A stretch of DNA of 64,000 nucleotides from Sarcomyxa edulis (lineage: Eukaryota > Basidiomycota > Agaricomycetes > Agaricales > Mycenaceae), in the NCBI GenBank assembly GCA_009761415.1, contig QUOL01000025.1, positions 62,001-126,000 on the forward strand, given 5' to 3'. Positions 23,894 to 34,327 of the stretch are shown piece after piece. Numbering within the stretch: position 1 is the stretch's first letter; the number at the start of each line of letters is the position of its first letter. A program made the translations under genes and the position numbers. Under the pieces are notes generated by a model. It was given only the letters and a program-made list of their open reading frames with translations, made no database searches and was not told where the DNA came from.

Positions 23894-26120
23894 CTAGCAA
23901 GGCGCCAAAATATTCCCAAAGTACCTGCCGATACCAGCCCCATCCTTCACGATCGCACCGATGAAAGTATCAGGACGTACAATGACAATGACTGGATCGT
24001 CTTTGATCATATACGCATGATGCGCATGTTCGTATTCATCAATGAGCATCTCCACATGTCGACCGTCGGCAACAGGTGTACCATCATCCTTCGATCGAAT
24101 GACAACAACCTGAACAATGCCTTCAGGATATTTGGACAGAGCATCTACAGCGTCAATTAGAATATCATCATGTCCTCCCACAGCAAATGCGACTGCCGTG
24201 TGAATGGAAGGCTTGAAGAGCGAAAAGAGTGAGGTCTCGATCCCATTCTCAACATGAATGAGTTTGGGAGCCTCAGGTGCACGATCACCAGCGCATAAAC
24301 TTCCCCGCCCCTCGTACCCAGAATATGCACGAGCTCGAACATCTTCGGGATCAAGAGGCGTAGTGTCACGTTCCTCGATTACGATGTCGCTGAAACGATA
24401 GTTGATGCCGTACATCTCGAGAGCGCTATTGCGCCAGCGGAACCAGCCAGATTCCGTGTCTTTTTCCTCCTTGTTTTCGGGCTCGTCGAGAGGCTTTTCC
24501 TTGGCAACGCTATGGGTGTATAACGCAGTGGTGGCGTGCAACATCTGAGTGATAACAGGGAGACGTTCGAGGTTGAAAGAAGTGAGGAGGCCGGGAACGG
24601 AGTGGCCCTTGAGGACAAGAGCGAGCTTCCACGCCAGGTTGGACTGAAGAGGTGGGCTATAAGAACCAAGGTAATGGTGAATTGAACGATAAATATCTCT
24701 CACAGAGTCTTGAACGCTACAATTCATTCCTTGCCCACCAGTAGGTGAGTGTACGTGAGCAGCATCTGTGATTTTGAGAGTCATGTCTTGATATCGAGAT
24801 CACGATCCGAATCGTACCTCCTACGACGAATGCCCGTCCTTCTTGGAATTTATTTATCATCCGCATGTTCGGTCTAAGAGATATCAAGCAGTTAATTTAT
24901 ATGATTCATAAGAGAATGACTTACTTGAAGTACGACAACCAGGAAAAATCGCCGAATTCGAGATCTGTGCGTCCTGTTTCAGTGTGGATAAATTGCTTGA
25001 CTTTGGTAGGTTCGGCAAGGTCTGTGAGATCAAAGTTTTGACCAGTAATACCGATGCCAAATCTATTGTCTGTTGAGCTAAGAGGCCGAGCCATTATGCT
25101 GCATATAGCGCAGATGGCGGGTAAGAGGGGATTTATGCGATTGAAATACGGAGAGCCTACGTGAAATGCCCAGGTTTGCCCCAGATGTGCCAATACTAAA
25201 GCAGAAAGAGCATTAGACTAAGCACAGGAATCAAAACACGGTGCATTACATCATTGGTGAGACCTTTGATTTCGACGTCACCCCAGATCATACCATCTGC
25301 ATCGCGAGTTTCACCTTGGAAAGTCAGATTTAAAAGCTTGCGAGTCGCTCCTGACAGACGCCAACGTCAATATGAATGACCTTCAAAAATCGGGCCGATA
25401 CTACCCTTGGCACCATCAGCACCGATCAAGTATCGAGCTCGAACGATCTCAACAATGTCCTGTGCATCCTTAAAGTGATGGGCAATGGTGGCGGTTACAG
25501 ACTCTTCGTCTTGCTGAATGTCGGTAAGTTCTTTGTTGAGCTCTACGGTAACGCCATACACGGCTAAGCGGTCGCGAATGATCTCTTCCAGCACGGTCTG
25601 ACTGAGACATGCCCCATTAGCCTGTCGATATGGTAAACATCGATATTTGTGATTCAATGGAAAAGGTATCATGCTCACATAAGGACGATCTGGCCAAATC
25701 ACACCTGTCTTTTCGTACAAATCCCAGGTCTTGACGACCTCAGTACCACCCGGAAGCTTGTAGGCACGCATAGTCGGAATGGGGGTCGCTTGCTTTCGAA
25801 CCTCGTCAAGACCAAGAATCTTGAATAGTTCAAAGGTGCGGGGCTGTGAACCCAACGCCTGAGTTCAACATGCATCCGAGATGGACAGAAAGTAAAGCAA
25901 AGTTACCTGAACACCAAAACCGCGAGAACCTACGCGAAAGCTTTGGTTCTTGTCGATGATACGGACTTGGATACCGCTTTGGATGAGTGATAGGGCCATG
26001 ATTAAACCTGCAGGGCCTGCGCCAATCTATGAATATGATTTTCAGTAAAGGTGTCTGTTAGATTCTATTGTAAGTACGGCGTACGATTAATACTGGAATA
26101 TCGGTGGTGGAGCCAGACAT
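23894..26120 (-). CDS. FAD-dependent aromatic monooxygenase (phenol-hydroxylase-like)
   Basis: Class A flavoprotein monooxygenase, about 600 residues. The start at 26120 gives MSGSTTDIPVLI and, after an intron, IGAGPAGLIMALSL (FAD-binding GxGxxG). Then follow GSQPRTFELFKILGLDEV, the YLIGADGAKG block (the DG motif contacting FAD and NADPH) and FVVGDAAHVHSPTGGQGMN (GD motif). The GD motif is split by an intron: GGA G|AT. The C-terminal third (from about 24450 down) carries FKPSIHTAVAFAVGGHDD and VIVRPDTFIGAIVKDG, the thioredoxin-fold extension typical of phenol 2-monooxygenases. Expected reaction: NADPH- and O2-dependent hydroxylation of a phenolic or quinoid ring, in lignin-aromatic breakdown or secondary metabolism. 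All cofactor motifs are intact. The substrate cannot be read from sequence. Confidence 0.9.
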
Positions 26121-26678
26121 GTTGGTCTAAACTGTGAGGCGTGCAATATGAAATGTGAGTACATTCATGAGAAGCATATATATAGTAGCGTCCTTGGACT
26201 TCCTGATGGCCAAAGTCATAGGTCAGAACATGAAGATGGCCGGGGTCGCCGTTATCGCGCTCATCGTGGGCTTACTGCCCGAAATTCCCGCGTTTATTTT
26301 CGAAAAGAACATCATTTGTGCCCAAGAGTCTAGATATGGACGTGGTGAGGACAGCTAAGGGCCCGGAAGACATAGAGGCCAATGGAGGTTCGAGAGAGTC
26401 TCAGAGAAATGCAGCGGCTGTCACGATAGACGCGAACGCGACGTGACTCAACGTGACGGTTGCCTGAAGTTCCGGATGTCTTTAGACTCTTTTCGTACAC
26501 TTTCCAAACACTTTCCATATCCCACACCTTCCTGCAAGGTACAAGCCAGGTAAATTATAATGGGTGAAAAGATATTACACTAATATGTCCAGGACTAAAA
26601 CTTCCAACGAACGAACGAAAAGATGGAAGGAGAAACGAAATAAGTCCAATCTGACCTCTGCACTGGTTCAAAAACTTA
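26121..26678. other. Intergenic, monooxygenase upstream region
   Basis: 558 bp; the short plus-strand ORFs here have no recognisable family. It holds the monooxygenase promoter and the 3' end of the next gene. Confidence 0.5.
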
Positions 26679-27328
26679 TTATTTGACTGGCAACCGACTC
26701 TCGAATTCGCGCTCGCTAGTGGTTGTCCTCAACTTCGGCTTGAGGTCGCTTTTGAACCTGAATGCTGGACGCTGCGTTGAGGGAGAACTGGACGTAGAGT
26801 CCGGTTCAACTGCATCCGCTGGGTTTGCTTTGGCGCCGGGTTTAATACCCTTCCCGGAAGCGATACCAAGTGGATTCGAATCTCTAGGAGAGGCAGATTG
26901 CGTGGTAGAGCTGTCGTCGATTTCATCCCCCGTGTTTGTCTCTACAGGTCCTTGTAGCTTCGCCATCCCGCTTTGCATCTTCGCCTTTCCCATCTGCGAA
27001 ATTTCGGCCCCGCTTTGGGTCATACTCATTGCCCTTCCACGGATATATTGTCCAGCACCTTGAAAACAGAGAACAGAGATAATTAGCCCCTGACGGCTAT
27101 GACGAGTTTTTTGTGTGGCCAACCTCCAAGAACTTGTACGCCTCCTCTAAACGACGAGTAAGCCTAGTTAGCCTGGTTCTTGTCCTCATCAGCAGTTAGG
27201 CAAACTCACCTCAATTTACTCCCAAATCCGCTAGAGGTTACTGGGCTTGATCCAGTATTAGGTACAGTGTCGGAATTTGCAGTTCCAGCTCTGGAAATTT
27301 CCTTTTTCTCGGTCGCGTTTATCTCCAT
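26679..27328 (-). CDS. Small hypothetical protein with amphipathic helix and basic tail
   Basis: I do not recognise this gene. A consistent three-exon model runs from ATG at 27328 (MEINATEKKEISRAGTANSD) through LTRRLEEAYKFLE and YIRGRAMSMTQSGAEISQMG to RTTTSEREFESRLPVK, about 178 residues. The middle (LTRRLEEAYKFLEGAGQYIR, then MGKAKMQSGMAKLQG) looks like a pair of amphipathic helices. The rest is Ser/Thr/Pro-rich and probably disordered, with a basic end. There is no signal peptide or membrane segment. GT...AG junctions that keep the frame on both introns are the main reason to believe it. Function unknown. Confidence 0.6.
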
Positions 27329-28717
27329 GATGCGTGTTCGTGGATTGATTTCCGAGACGATGGCTGTTGAGAGCAAGTCGCAGAGCTACTCCTGTAGCTT
27401 GTCGATTCCGGAGCTTGGATCTTCACTCCTATCTCAAATGTCTCAAATCATGCACACGATCGCTACAGATAGCATTTTACCCCCGCCCCGAACAAATAGG
27501 AGGCGATCGAATGTTCGTCATGGTCTGTCCTATCTCAAGCTATCTATCGTACTCATGGTGAACTGATATTGAAGCTTTGACCGACGAGCCCTCTGCAACC
27601 TTCCGCCCCCTTGATTTGGACATTCGAAGACCAGACGATCAAGTAATCTTGCAAACGGGAGAGAAAGCAAGGCATCAGAATTCATGCCATCAAACTCCTA
27701 CATAGGAACGACGATACACGACTTTTCCACAAAAAGACTAGCTCAACGAGTATACGGAGGGTTGCAGATCCAATATCCTACAAAACGAATTCTACTAGAA
27801 GATGCAATCATCGCTGGGGCGGCGATCTTCAGTCATCGGCGCAGGATTGGGGATCGAATTAATCCAGTCCTATACTCTATAGACGTTCCAAACGACACTT
27901 GAGACTTAGATACGGTACGTCCCTCATCAATCAAATCAACTTCTATGGCACATTTTTGACGGCAGGTCGAGTTCAAGAAAATAACAGTGTGGCAGTGACA
28001 AAAGATATATGTCACCTCCAGACATGTCTTATGCATGTCACTCGAAGGTCGTCCTAAATGCATCTCCAGCTAAAAATCCTTTATCGATCATCTACGGTGA
28101 CAAAGGGAAGCCTAGACGAAGTCATATCATCGTGGAATATGGCCCCGAGATTGCCATGCCATTCTCTGATGTATAGCTACCCCGCATCGTAATGTGATCC
28201 TTGTAGTGTAGTACGTCTCAAACTGTCGATCTCGGGAGCGTTGATCCTGATGCTGTTGAACAACTCACGACAAATTCCCGGGCCGAACATGATTTGATCT
28301 TTCCTCGGTGCCGCCTCCGACATACTGTCGTCAAAGAAGGAGGAAATCTGACTCTCACCCACCTCTGATGTGACTCTCAATGTTTACTGAACGACAGTTC
28401 TAGACATACAGGCAGTCATCAATGGTCAGAATGACTCTAGTTTTGCAAAGAGCTGGACAGCCGTCATGTTCTCACCTAAGACGCATCGCCCCAAGACTAG
28501 CGATGGCACCGACAGGACATTCTTCTTGGATTGGGTCGTTCTTAGATAAAAGGCCCCTTACCAGCCTCTCCGCTCAGCTAACCACTCGGAGGCCCCAGAG
28601 AGACTGTGAGTCACTGCAATTCACTCACCGTTCAAATCAATCCTCATACTATCACCAGATAAACGTCCATTTTGTCGTGAACAGATCAAAACCTATACTT
28701 CAGCTCCCTTCTATACC
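27329..28717. other. Intergenic, 1.39 kb divergent spacer
   Basis: No supported gene. The longest open stretches (27684-27902 on +, 28177-28380 on -) carry no motif, no flanking splice partners that extend them and no repeat. It separates two divergent genes, so it should contain both promoters; a pyrimidine-rich tract precedes the DUF2828 start. Confidence 0.5.
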
Positions 28718-31060
28718 ATGCAATCGCAGAACGTCACCCTGCCCGAGATTCCGGAACTCTATGATCCAAATTTCTTAGACATTCTTCTCCCTCCTTCTCC
28801 TCTATCCCCTTCAGTTGCCTTAGAGCAAGACACCACACCCAAAAATCCCATGATAGACGCGCTTATAGCAACATCCGAACGAATCTTGACGACTAACGGT
28901 GCTCCCGCTTATAACACCACTCAATCCGCAACCCTTGACGCATTCTCTGGGATCCTCCCCAACTCCTACGGAAAGAAGAACGTCCGACATCTGACCAATT
29001 CTTGGGCCGAAGACCCCAACCTAACTCTTCGTATCATCTGGAACATACGCAGCATTCACGATGGAAAGTCAGACAAGGAGTTATTCTATCGTGTATTCGG
29101 ATGGCTCTACGATAATCATCCACGGACTGCCATTGCTAATTTGCATCTTCTTGTCAAACCCGTCTGTACGCGTCCGGGGACCGACGAGCACTTGCCGCAC
29201 GGATACTGGAAGGACCTTTTAAACATCCTCGCACTCGCTGCAGTTGATGAGCTCAGCGGTATATCCGAACCGGCGACTTTTCTGCATAATTTTGTACCGC
29301 CCACATCCACGTCTCGCTCTCGAGTTCGCTCATCTGGGAAGAAATCCGAGAAGAAAACACCAGAGGAACGAGATGCTCGAATCGCAGCTGCGCTAGAGGC
29401 CACAGCACGAAGTCAAGCCAAGGCGAAGGAGCAACGAAAACTGTCGATGGCGAAGTCACACGAGCGTATAGTTGAGAAGCTCGCGCAACCCAAATTCCGT
29501 GCTCTCTACATAGCTGTCGTGCGACTATTTGGGGAGCAACTGAAGCGCGAAGTGGAGATTCTAGGCAAACTAGATTCTCTTCCCGCAGGAGAAGACCGTA
29601 TCCCAGTGTTGAAACAACTTTCTCTCGTTGGAAAATGGGCACCCACTCCCGGAAAATCGCACGACCGCCAAACTAACATCACGACCGCTATATGTCAATA
29701 CCTTCTCCGTTCTCAAGGCTTGCCTACCCCACTTCCTACAGCACTCTCCACACTTTCGACCCCTCACGACATACATATTCTTCGTTCGTTCTTCCAGCGT
29801 TGGGTCCTGACTCCTCTGCGTAAAGCTCTCGGGCTCCCGGAGCGTCTCATGACCGCGAACCGGTGGAAGGAAATCAGGTACAACCGCGTTGCTTCAGTTT
29901 GTATGAAGAACAACGCAGCGCTGTTCTACAAACATGATCCAGAGGGTTTCGAGAAGTACATCACGTCTGTCGAAAGCGGCGTAAAGAAGATCAGTGGCGC
30001 TGTTCTTCTTCCACATGACATTCTCGAGACAGTGCTCGGCGATGGTGACCAGGCCCCCAAGTCGAAGAAAGCTGCCTTGAAGAAGGTCATGGCGAAGATG
30101 GAGGCTCGCGTTGCTGAAGCCCAGTGGAAGACGATGATATCGCGGTTGCGTGAATCTGGTACGCTCGATAATTCGTTGGCCATATGTGATGTCTCCGGAT
30201 CGATGGGCGAGTTCTCGAGAAGATTTTCTAAGGACTCTCCAGTGCAACCTGTCGTCCCAGCCGTGGCCCTATCTTTAGTCCTCGCTCAATTGGCCAAACC
30301 CCCCTTCCACAATGGATTCATCACGTTCTCCGCATCCCCTCAGTTTGTCCGACTAGATCCAACCAAAACCCTCGCCGAAACCGCTGAGACCATGCATGGG
30401 TCGGACTGGGGAATGAACACCAACCTCCGAGCTGTCTTCATCGACCTTCTCCTCCCCCTCGCTGTCAATAACAACTTGAAGCCAGAAGACATGATCAAAC
30501 GTCTATTCATCTTCTCCGACATGCACTTCGACCAGTCGGTGTCTCAACATGGGACTACACGCAAGTCGGCTAAGAAATGGGCAACCACGCATGACGTTAT
30601 TGAGAAGGCATACGAAGAACATGGGTACAAAGTTCCTCAGATCGTGTATTGGAATCTGGCTGCTGAGGATACGGAGGTTGCAAATCCGGTGACAGCGGAG
30701 CGGAACGATGTTGCGATGATGAATGGGTTTTCACCAGCGATGTTGAAGGTATTCATGGGCGAGAGCGAGGCAGAGAGTTCAGTTGAGGTTGTAGGGGCGG
30801 AGGATACTCCGCAGATGGATGCCGATGGTTGGGAGGATGTCGATGGCGCTACAGTGAAGAACGACGACGGCAAGGTCGATGAGGCTCTTGACCTATGGGG
30901 AGATGCTGCAATGGCCAAAGCAGACACTTGGGAAGATGTGGGTGGCTCCACGGTGGAGGGCGGCGGCGCAAAGGCTGAGGACTCTACATTCACTCCTCTC
31001 AGTGTTATGAAGTCGGCTCTTTCAGTCAAGAGCTTCGACGAGTTGGTCGTGTTGGATTAA
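28718..31060 (+). CDS. DUF2828 family protein with VWA-like domain
   Basis: A 780-residue protein in one uninterrupted exon, unusual beside its intron-rich neighbours. The N-terminal half matches DUF2828: GILPNSYGKKNVRHLTNSWA, LIWNIRSIHDGKSDKELFYR-type block, YDNHPRTAIANLHLL and PHGYWKDLLNIL. The C-terminal half is a von Willebrand A-like fold: LAICDVSGSMGEF holds a DxSGS MIDAS motif (about residue 490), then NGFITFSASPQFV, GMNTNLRAVFIDLLLPLAV and KRLFIFSDMHFDQS, the late-strand metal-site aspartate block. A Lys-rich coil (about residues 205-250) links them. The last 80 residues hold two acidic repeats built on DxWEDVxGxTV. Function is unknown in all organisms; the MIDAS suggests divalent-metal-dependent protein binding. 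Confidence 0.92.
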   Translation: MQSQNVTLPEIPELYDPNFLDILLPPSPLSPSVALEQDTTPKNPMIDALIATSERILTTNGAPAYNTTQSATLDAFSGILPNSYGKKNVRHLTNSWAEDPNLTLRIIWNIRSIHDGKSDKELFYRVFGWLYDNHPRTAIANLHLLVKPVCTRPGTDEHLPHGYWKDLLNILALAAVDELSGISEPATFLHNFVPPTSTSRSRVRSSGKKSEKKTPEERDARIAAALEATARSQAKAKEQRKLSMAKSHERIVEKLAQPKFRALYIAVVRLFGEQLKREVEILGKLDSLPAGEDRIPVLKQLSLVGKWAPTPGKSHDRQTNITTAICQYLLRSQGLPTPLPTALSTLSTPHDIHILRSFFQRWVLTPLRKALGLPERLMTANRWKEIRYNRVASVCMKNNAALFYKHDPEGFEKYITSVESGVKKISGAVLLPHDILETVLGDGDQAPKSKKAALKKVMAKMEARVAEAQWKTMISRLRESGTLDNSLAICDVSGSMGEFSRRFSKDSPVQPVVPAVALSLVLAQLAKPPFHNGFITFSASPQFVRLDPTKTLAETAETMHGSDWGMNTNLRAVFIDLLLPLAVNNNLKPEDMIKRLFIFSDMHFDQSVSQHGTTRKSAKKWATTHDVIEKAYEEHGYKVPQIVYWNLAAEDTEVANPVTAERNDVAMMNGFSPAMLKVFMGESEAESSVEVVGAEDTPQMDADGWEDVDGATVKNDDGKVDEALDLWGDAAMAKADTWEDVGGSTVEGGGAKAEDSTFTPLSVMKSALSVKSFDELVVLD

Positions 31061-31162
31061 ACGCTTGCGAGTGTTCATGGACGTGTAGATCTTGTAGCAA
31101 TATTATACCCATTCATTGTGCATTGTACCCATATAATTCATCTCATCTCGTGATAAAACCTT

Positions 31163-31969
31163 CTAAGTCGGAACGATACGACGCACCAACGCCATGAGAC
31201 TAAATCTTGGATCCCCCTTCTCTCTTTCAATATACTCCTTCACTAAGTCCAACGCTCGTCCCTTCAAAAGATCCTCGTCCTCCGTCGAGTCCACCCCACG
31301 ATCCAAAGGCCCCTTCTTCTCACCGTCCATCTCGTACAATACATTCTTGCCCGACTTGATGAAGCAGATGTAATGATGGTCCACCTCATCGTCAGGATTC
31401 TCAGATACAGAAGACTCCCCCTGTTTAGCTGCATATGTATGTGCATTCTCCAGGTCCTGAGATCCCTCAAGGACTAATGCGCGCTCTTCAGGTGCAAGTG
31501 GCGCACCGGTGTCGAGAAGGTCTGCGATGCATGATCCGGGTTCTGTCACACAAGACTGATATTAGTAAAAAGCAAAACAGGTCCAGCACGTATACGTACC
31601 TATGAAGGTCCTAGCAGAACCGTTGCTGATAGCATGTAGAATCGCGTAGAGGCCGCAGGCATTGTAGATCGTCTGCTTGTACCACACGACCCCTTCGGCT
31701 CCACCATTCGAAGTATACTCTGATCTCTTACTCTCAGCCTCATCTATCTGCTGGTGATACGTCTCGGTACTTGGGAATATCAGGACCAAGGCGAGGACGG
31801 GACGCGGAAGCATCGCCAGAAGATCTGATTCATCGATCGAGAACACATCCTGGAATTCGAGCTGTGAGGAAACACCTAGTTTATGAATGAGATGAGTGAA
31901 TATCTCTGGATTGGATTCGAGGGGTATGAAGCTCTTTCTGTAAGTCTTGCCATCGTGTACTTCAGGCAT
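31163..31969 (-). CDS. YUH1: Ubiquitin carboxyl-terminal hydrolase (peptidase C12)
   Basis: Cysteine protease that trims small adducts from ubiquitin C-termini; cytosolic. Two exons give about 248 residues, the short UCH-L3/YUH1 type without a C-terminal extension. Seen: FIPLESNPEIFTHLIHKLGV at the N-terminus, the oxyanion glutamine and catalytic cysteine in QTIYNACGLYAILHAISNG, the catalytic histidine in DHHYICFI and the aspartate in LYEMDGEKKGP. The crossover-loop region between cysteine and histidine is acidic. The usual QTIGNACGT is QTIYNACGL here, a conservative family variation that leaves the triad whole. Its 3' end is 102 bp from the DUF2828 stop (convergent). Confidence 0.95.
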
Positions 31970-32140
31970 GGCGACGGGATTAGAGAAGGAGAGGAATGTA
32001 GAGTAGGAGTAGCGACTAGTGAAAGTCGGAAGAAAGCAAGTATGATAATTATAGCTGCATCGCGCGATGTCCGTCCGATAAATAAATACTTGAATGTGGA
32101 TGGATGATGAGTCGTATATATCTCGAGTTCAAATAACTCC

Positions 32141-32961
32141 TTAGACACACACGAAAGCACCTACGATCATCCCGAAGATAGTGACACCCGTGCCTACCAC
32201 CATTGACATACTTATCTCACCCCGGCCTCCTGCTGATCGTGCGGCATTACTCGTCGCGGACGCACTTGTGCTGGTCGAAGAGGAAGTAATGGTACCTGAC
32301 GAGCTGGATGCGGTGGTAGTGGATATAGATCCCGAGGACGAGATATGCGACGAAGATCCGGATGATGAGAGCGAGGAGGAAGAACTTGAAACAGAAGGGA
32401 ATGAGAGTGAAGTGCTGGTACTAGCCACAGCACAGAATTGATCCGCCAATGATTCGGCTGTAGTGAGCTCAGAAGAGCAAGACTGTGAGATGCAGGAAAC
32501 CAATGAGGTTGTGAAGGTCAGTCTGAGTATAGTATGTCACGTTAGTGGTAGTAGAAAGCATGAGTGAATAAATTCGGAGACGAACGGTGTTCCACAGAAA
32601 CAGTTGACGTCGACTACACTAGTGCAATTCGCTACCGCAATCGCATTCGTGAAGCAATCCGTAACTGAACGATCCCAATTAATATAAGTCGGGGAATTGA
32701 TGAAGTTGATGAAAACGTGCACACACCGCAAGTCGAATAACCACTTAAAGTCGGAAACGAAGCTGTGGTGGTGGCGCTTGCACTGACACTACTGCTCCCT
32801 GTCCCACTAGAGCTTAAGCTCGAGCTAGCACTAATGCTAGCACTGCTACCAGAAGACGTCGATGTCGCACTAATATTGCTCGAGGTCGAAGACGCCGCCA
32901 ACGCAAATGAGGATATCTGAAGAACAAGTAGCGACAAACTCAAGGGAAGTTGGAGTTGCAT
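32141..32961 (-). CDS. CFEM-domain GPI-anchored wall protein
   Basis: Predicted cell-surface protein of about 225 residues in three exons. The order is signal peptide (MQLQLPLSLSLLVLQISSFALA), a Ser/Thr stalk, a CFEM module, a second Ser-rich stalk, and a hydrophobic C-terminus (MVVGTGVTIFGMIVGAFVCV) preceded by small residues fitting a GPI site. The eight CFEM cysteines appear only after splicing: YSTC-V-TDC (one intron falls here), ANC, VNCFC, then after the second intron VSC, QSC and DQFC. The aspartate of VVDVNCFC sits where heme-binding CFEM proteins keep their axial aspartate. Roles known for the family are heme/iron capture, wall structure and host contact; which applies is unknown. 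An upstream in-frame Met (33114) would bury the signal peptide, so 32961 is preferred. Confidence 0.88.
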
Positions 32962-33543
32962 TTTTCTGGTGACAAGTAGACGGCCAGCTGCCTTGTAGAT
33001 GGTGGTATTGGACTGGGGGACGTGGTGATTCTGGTGAAAGAATTTTGGTGAGCCGTGCAGTGGGGTAGACTGACCTGATGTGACTGCGCCGTGACTGCGC
33101 CTGCTGCACTGCATTTGGTCCTTTAGATGCCTTTTATGGGCATACCTCTTGGCTTTCCATCATTTTTTCAGCTTGGCTTTCCTCAATCGCTCCCTCCAGC
33201 TTGTCAAACCCAAAAAGCCTTGAGATTACTGCGCTAGTGCTGCGTTGAGCTCGGGTTTTTCGTTATCCTGTCCAGAATCCGTAAGTATAGGATTTTCATA
33301 CTCTGAGACCTGTGTCCCTGTGTCCCTGCGGCATTCAACTGAGATCTCTTAGAGAATTCGAACCTGCGTTGTCGGTGAGCCGGTACGCATCGTGTACTAA
33401 ATTGCCCGAATACGACAGTCAGTTCTTGTGACCCACCTGACTGAGTCCCCAGCGAGACCTGATCTTTCTCGGTGAGTAGTATCATCCTCAGGCCTCACGG
33501 CTGAAACCAAACACAATACCCTACTTGATTGGACATCAATCGC
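32962..33543. other. Divergent promoter region, CFEM gene / EthD-like gene
   Basis: 582 bp between two divergent starts. A TATA-like ATAAAAG on the minus strand lies at 33131-33137, 170 bp before the CFEM start. A tRNA-like T-loop near 33355-33367 was tested and did not fold. Confidence 0.45.
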
Positions 33544-34295
33544 ATGACTTCACGAGACTGTCGACTCTTAGTGCTTATCGGGCAAGCAGATCCTGATCAT
33601 GACACTGATTCTACTTGGAAAGCCAAGTGGGAAGGTTAGTTGAAGTCAACCGTCACTCTGCCATATAGACCTCACCCCTTATCGAGAAGGCTGTTACAGA
33701 TTTGGCCAATAAAACGCTCGAGACAACTCATATCGCCGCGATATACGCCAGTATCGACACAAATTCAAAGACAAGATTGACGGACGTCGCCATCCTCGTT
33801 CCTGTAGAGTCATCTACCCCAGCCACCCCTCTGCTATCGGGCTTCATTCAAAACGTACAGTCAGCCCTTGGTCTAAAGCTTCGCTGTCGAGTCTACGTGC
33901 CACTCGAACCCTCCTTGCCTACGCTGTTCGAAGTGGACAGGTCACCTCAATTTCTGGTGATTAACGGAATGACGCCGGCTCCTGATTTCGAAAAGACCTT
34001 CAATGACTGGTATAAGGAAGAGCACATCGCTCTTCTCAGCCAGGTACCATCGTGGATATCTTCGACACGTTTCAAGGTCGTCCCTGACAGCGATGAGCTC
34101 AAGATCGATGACGTTCCTCAATATATTGCTCTACATAGATGGAGATCCCTTTCTGCATTCGAAACTTCGCAATATAAGAATGCAACCAATACGGTCTGGA
34201 GGACGGAGGTCATGGAACATATCATTGCGAAAGAAAGGTTCGTGATGGAGTGGAAAGGCACCTTTGACTCGAAGTCGTCCGTCACAGAAACATAA
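33544..34295 (+). CDS. EthD-like / dimeric alpha-beta barrel small protein
   Basis: Two exons (33544-33634 and 33700-34295) give 228 residues; the join reads KAKWE-D-LANKTLE. The C-terminal half has the pattern of a ferredoxin-like dimeric alpha-beta barrel of EthD type: PDFEKTFNDWYKEEHIALLSQVPSW, SSTRFKVV, then QYIALHRWRSLSAFETSQY and WRTEVMEHI. The WYxEEH segment is the usual first helix, with the histidine used by EthD-like members. The N-terminal half looks like a second, degenerate copy of the same fold (LLVLIGQADP, HIAAIYASID). There is no signal peptide. Proteins of this kind handle small hydrophobic or quinone-like ligands; here the function is unknown. It converges on the MFS transporter with only 32 bp between stops. 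Confidence 0.72.
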
Positions 34296-34327
34296 TCAAT
34301 AGAGTCTTAGTGAAGTGGCATTACAGA

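Noticed and set aside
23567..24160. 197-codon plus-strand ORF over the GCN1 / monooxygenase junction
   Set aside because: It overlaps the thioredoxin-like end of the monooxygenase in antisense and shows no protein-like features.
28177..28380. Possible small gene on the minus strand in the 1.4 kb spacer
   Set aside because: No family motif, no signal peptide, no splice partners; its length is within chance.
33340..33380. tRNA-like T-loop (GGTTCGAATTC on the minus strand)
   Set aside because: The bases flanking the loop cannot form the 5-bp T stem, and no anticodon arm or acceptor pairing follows.
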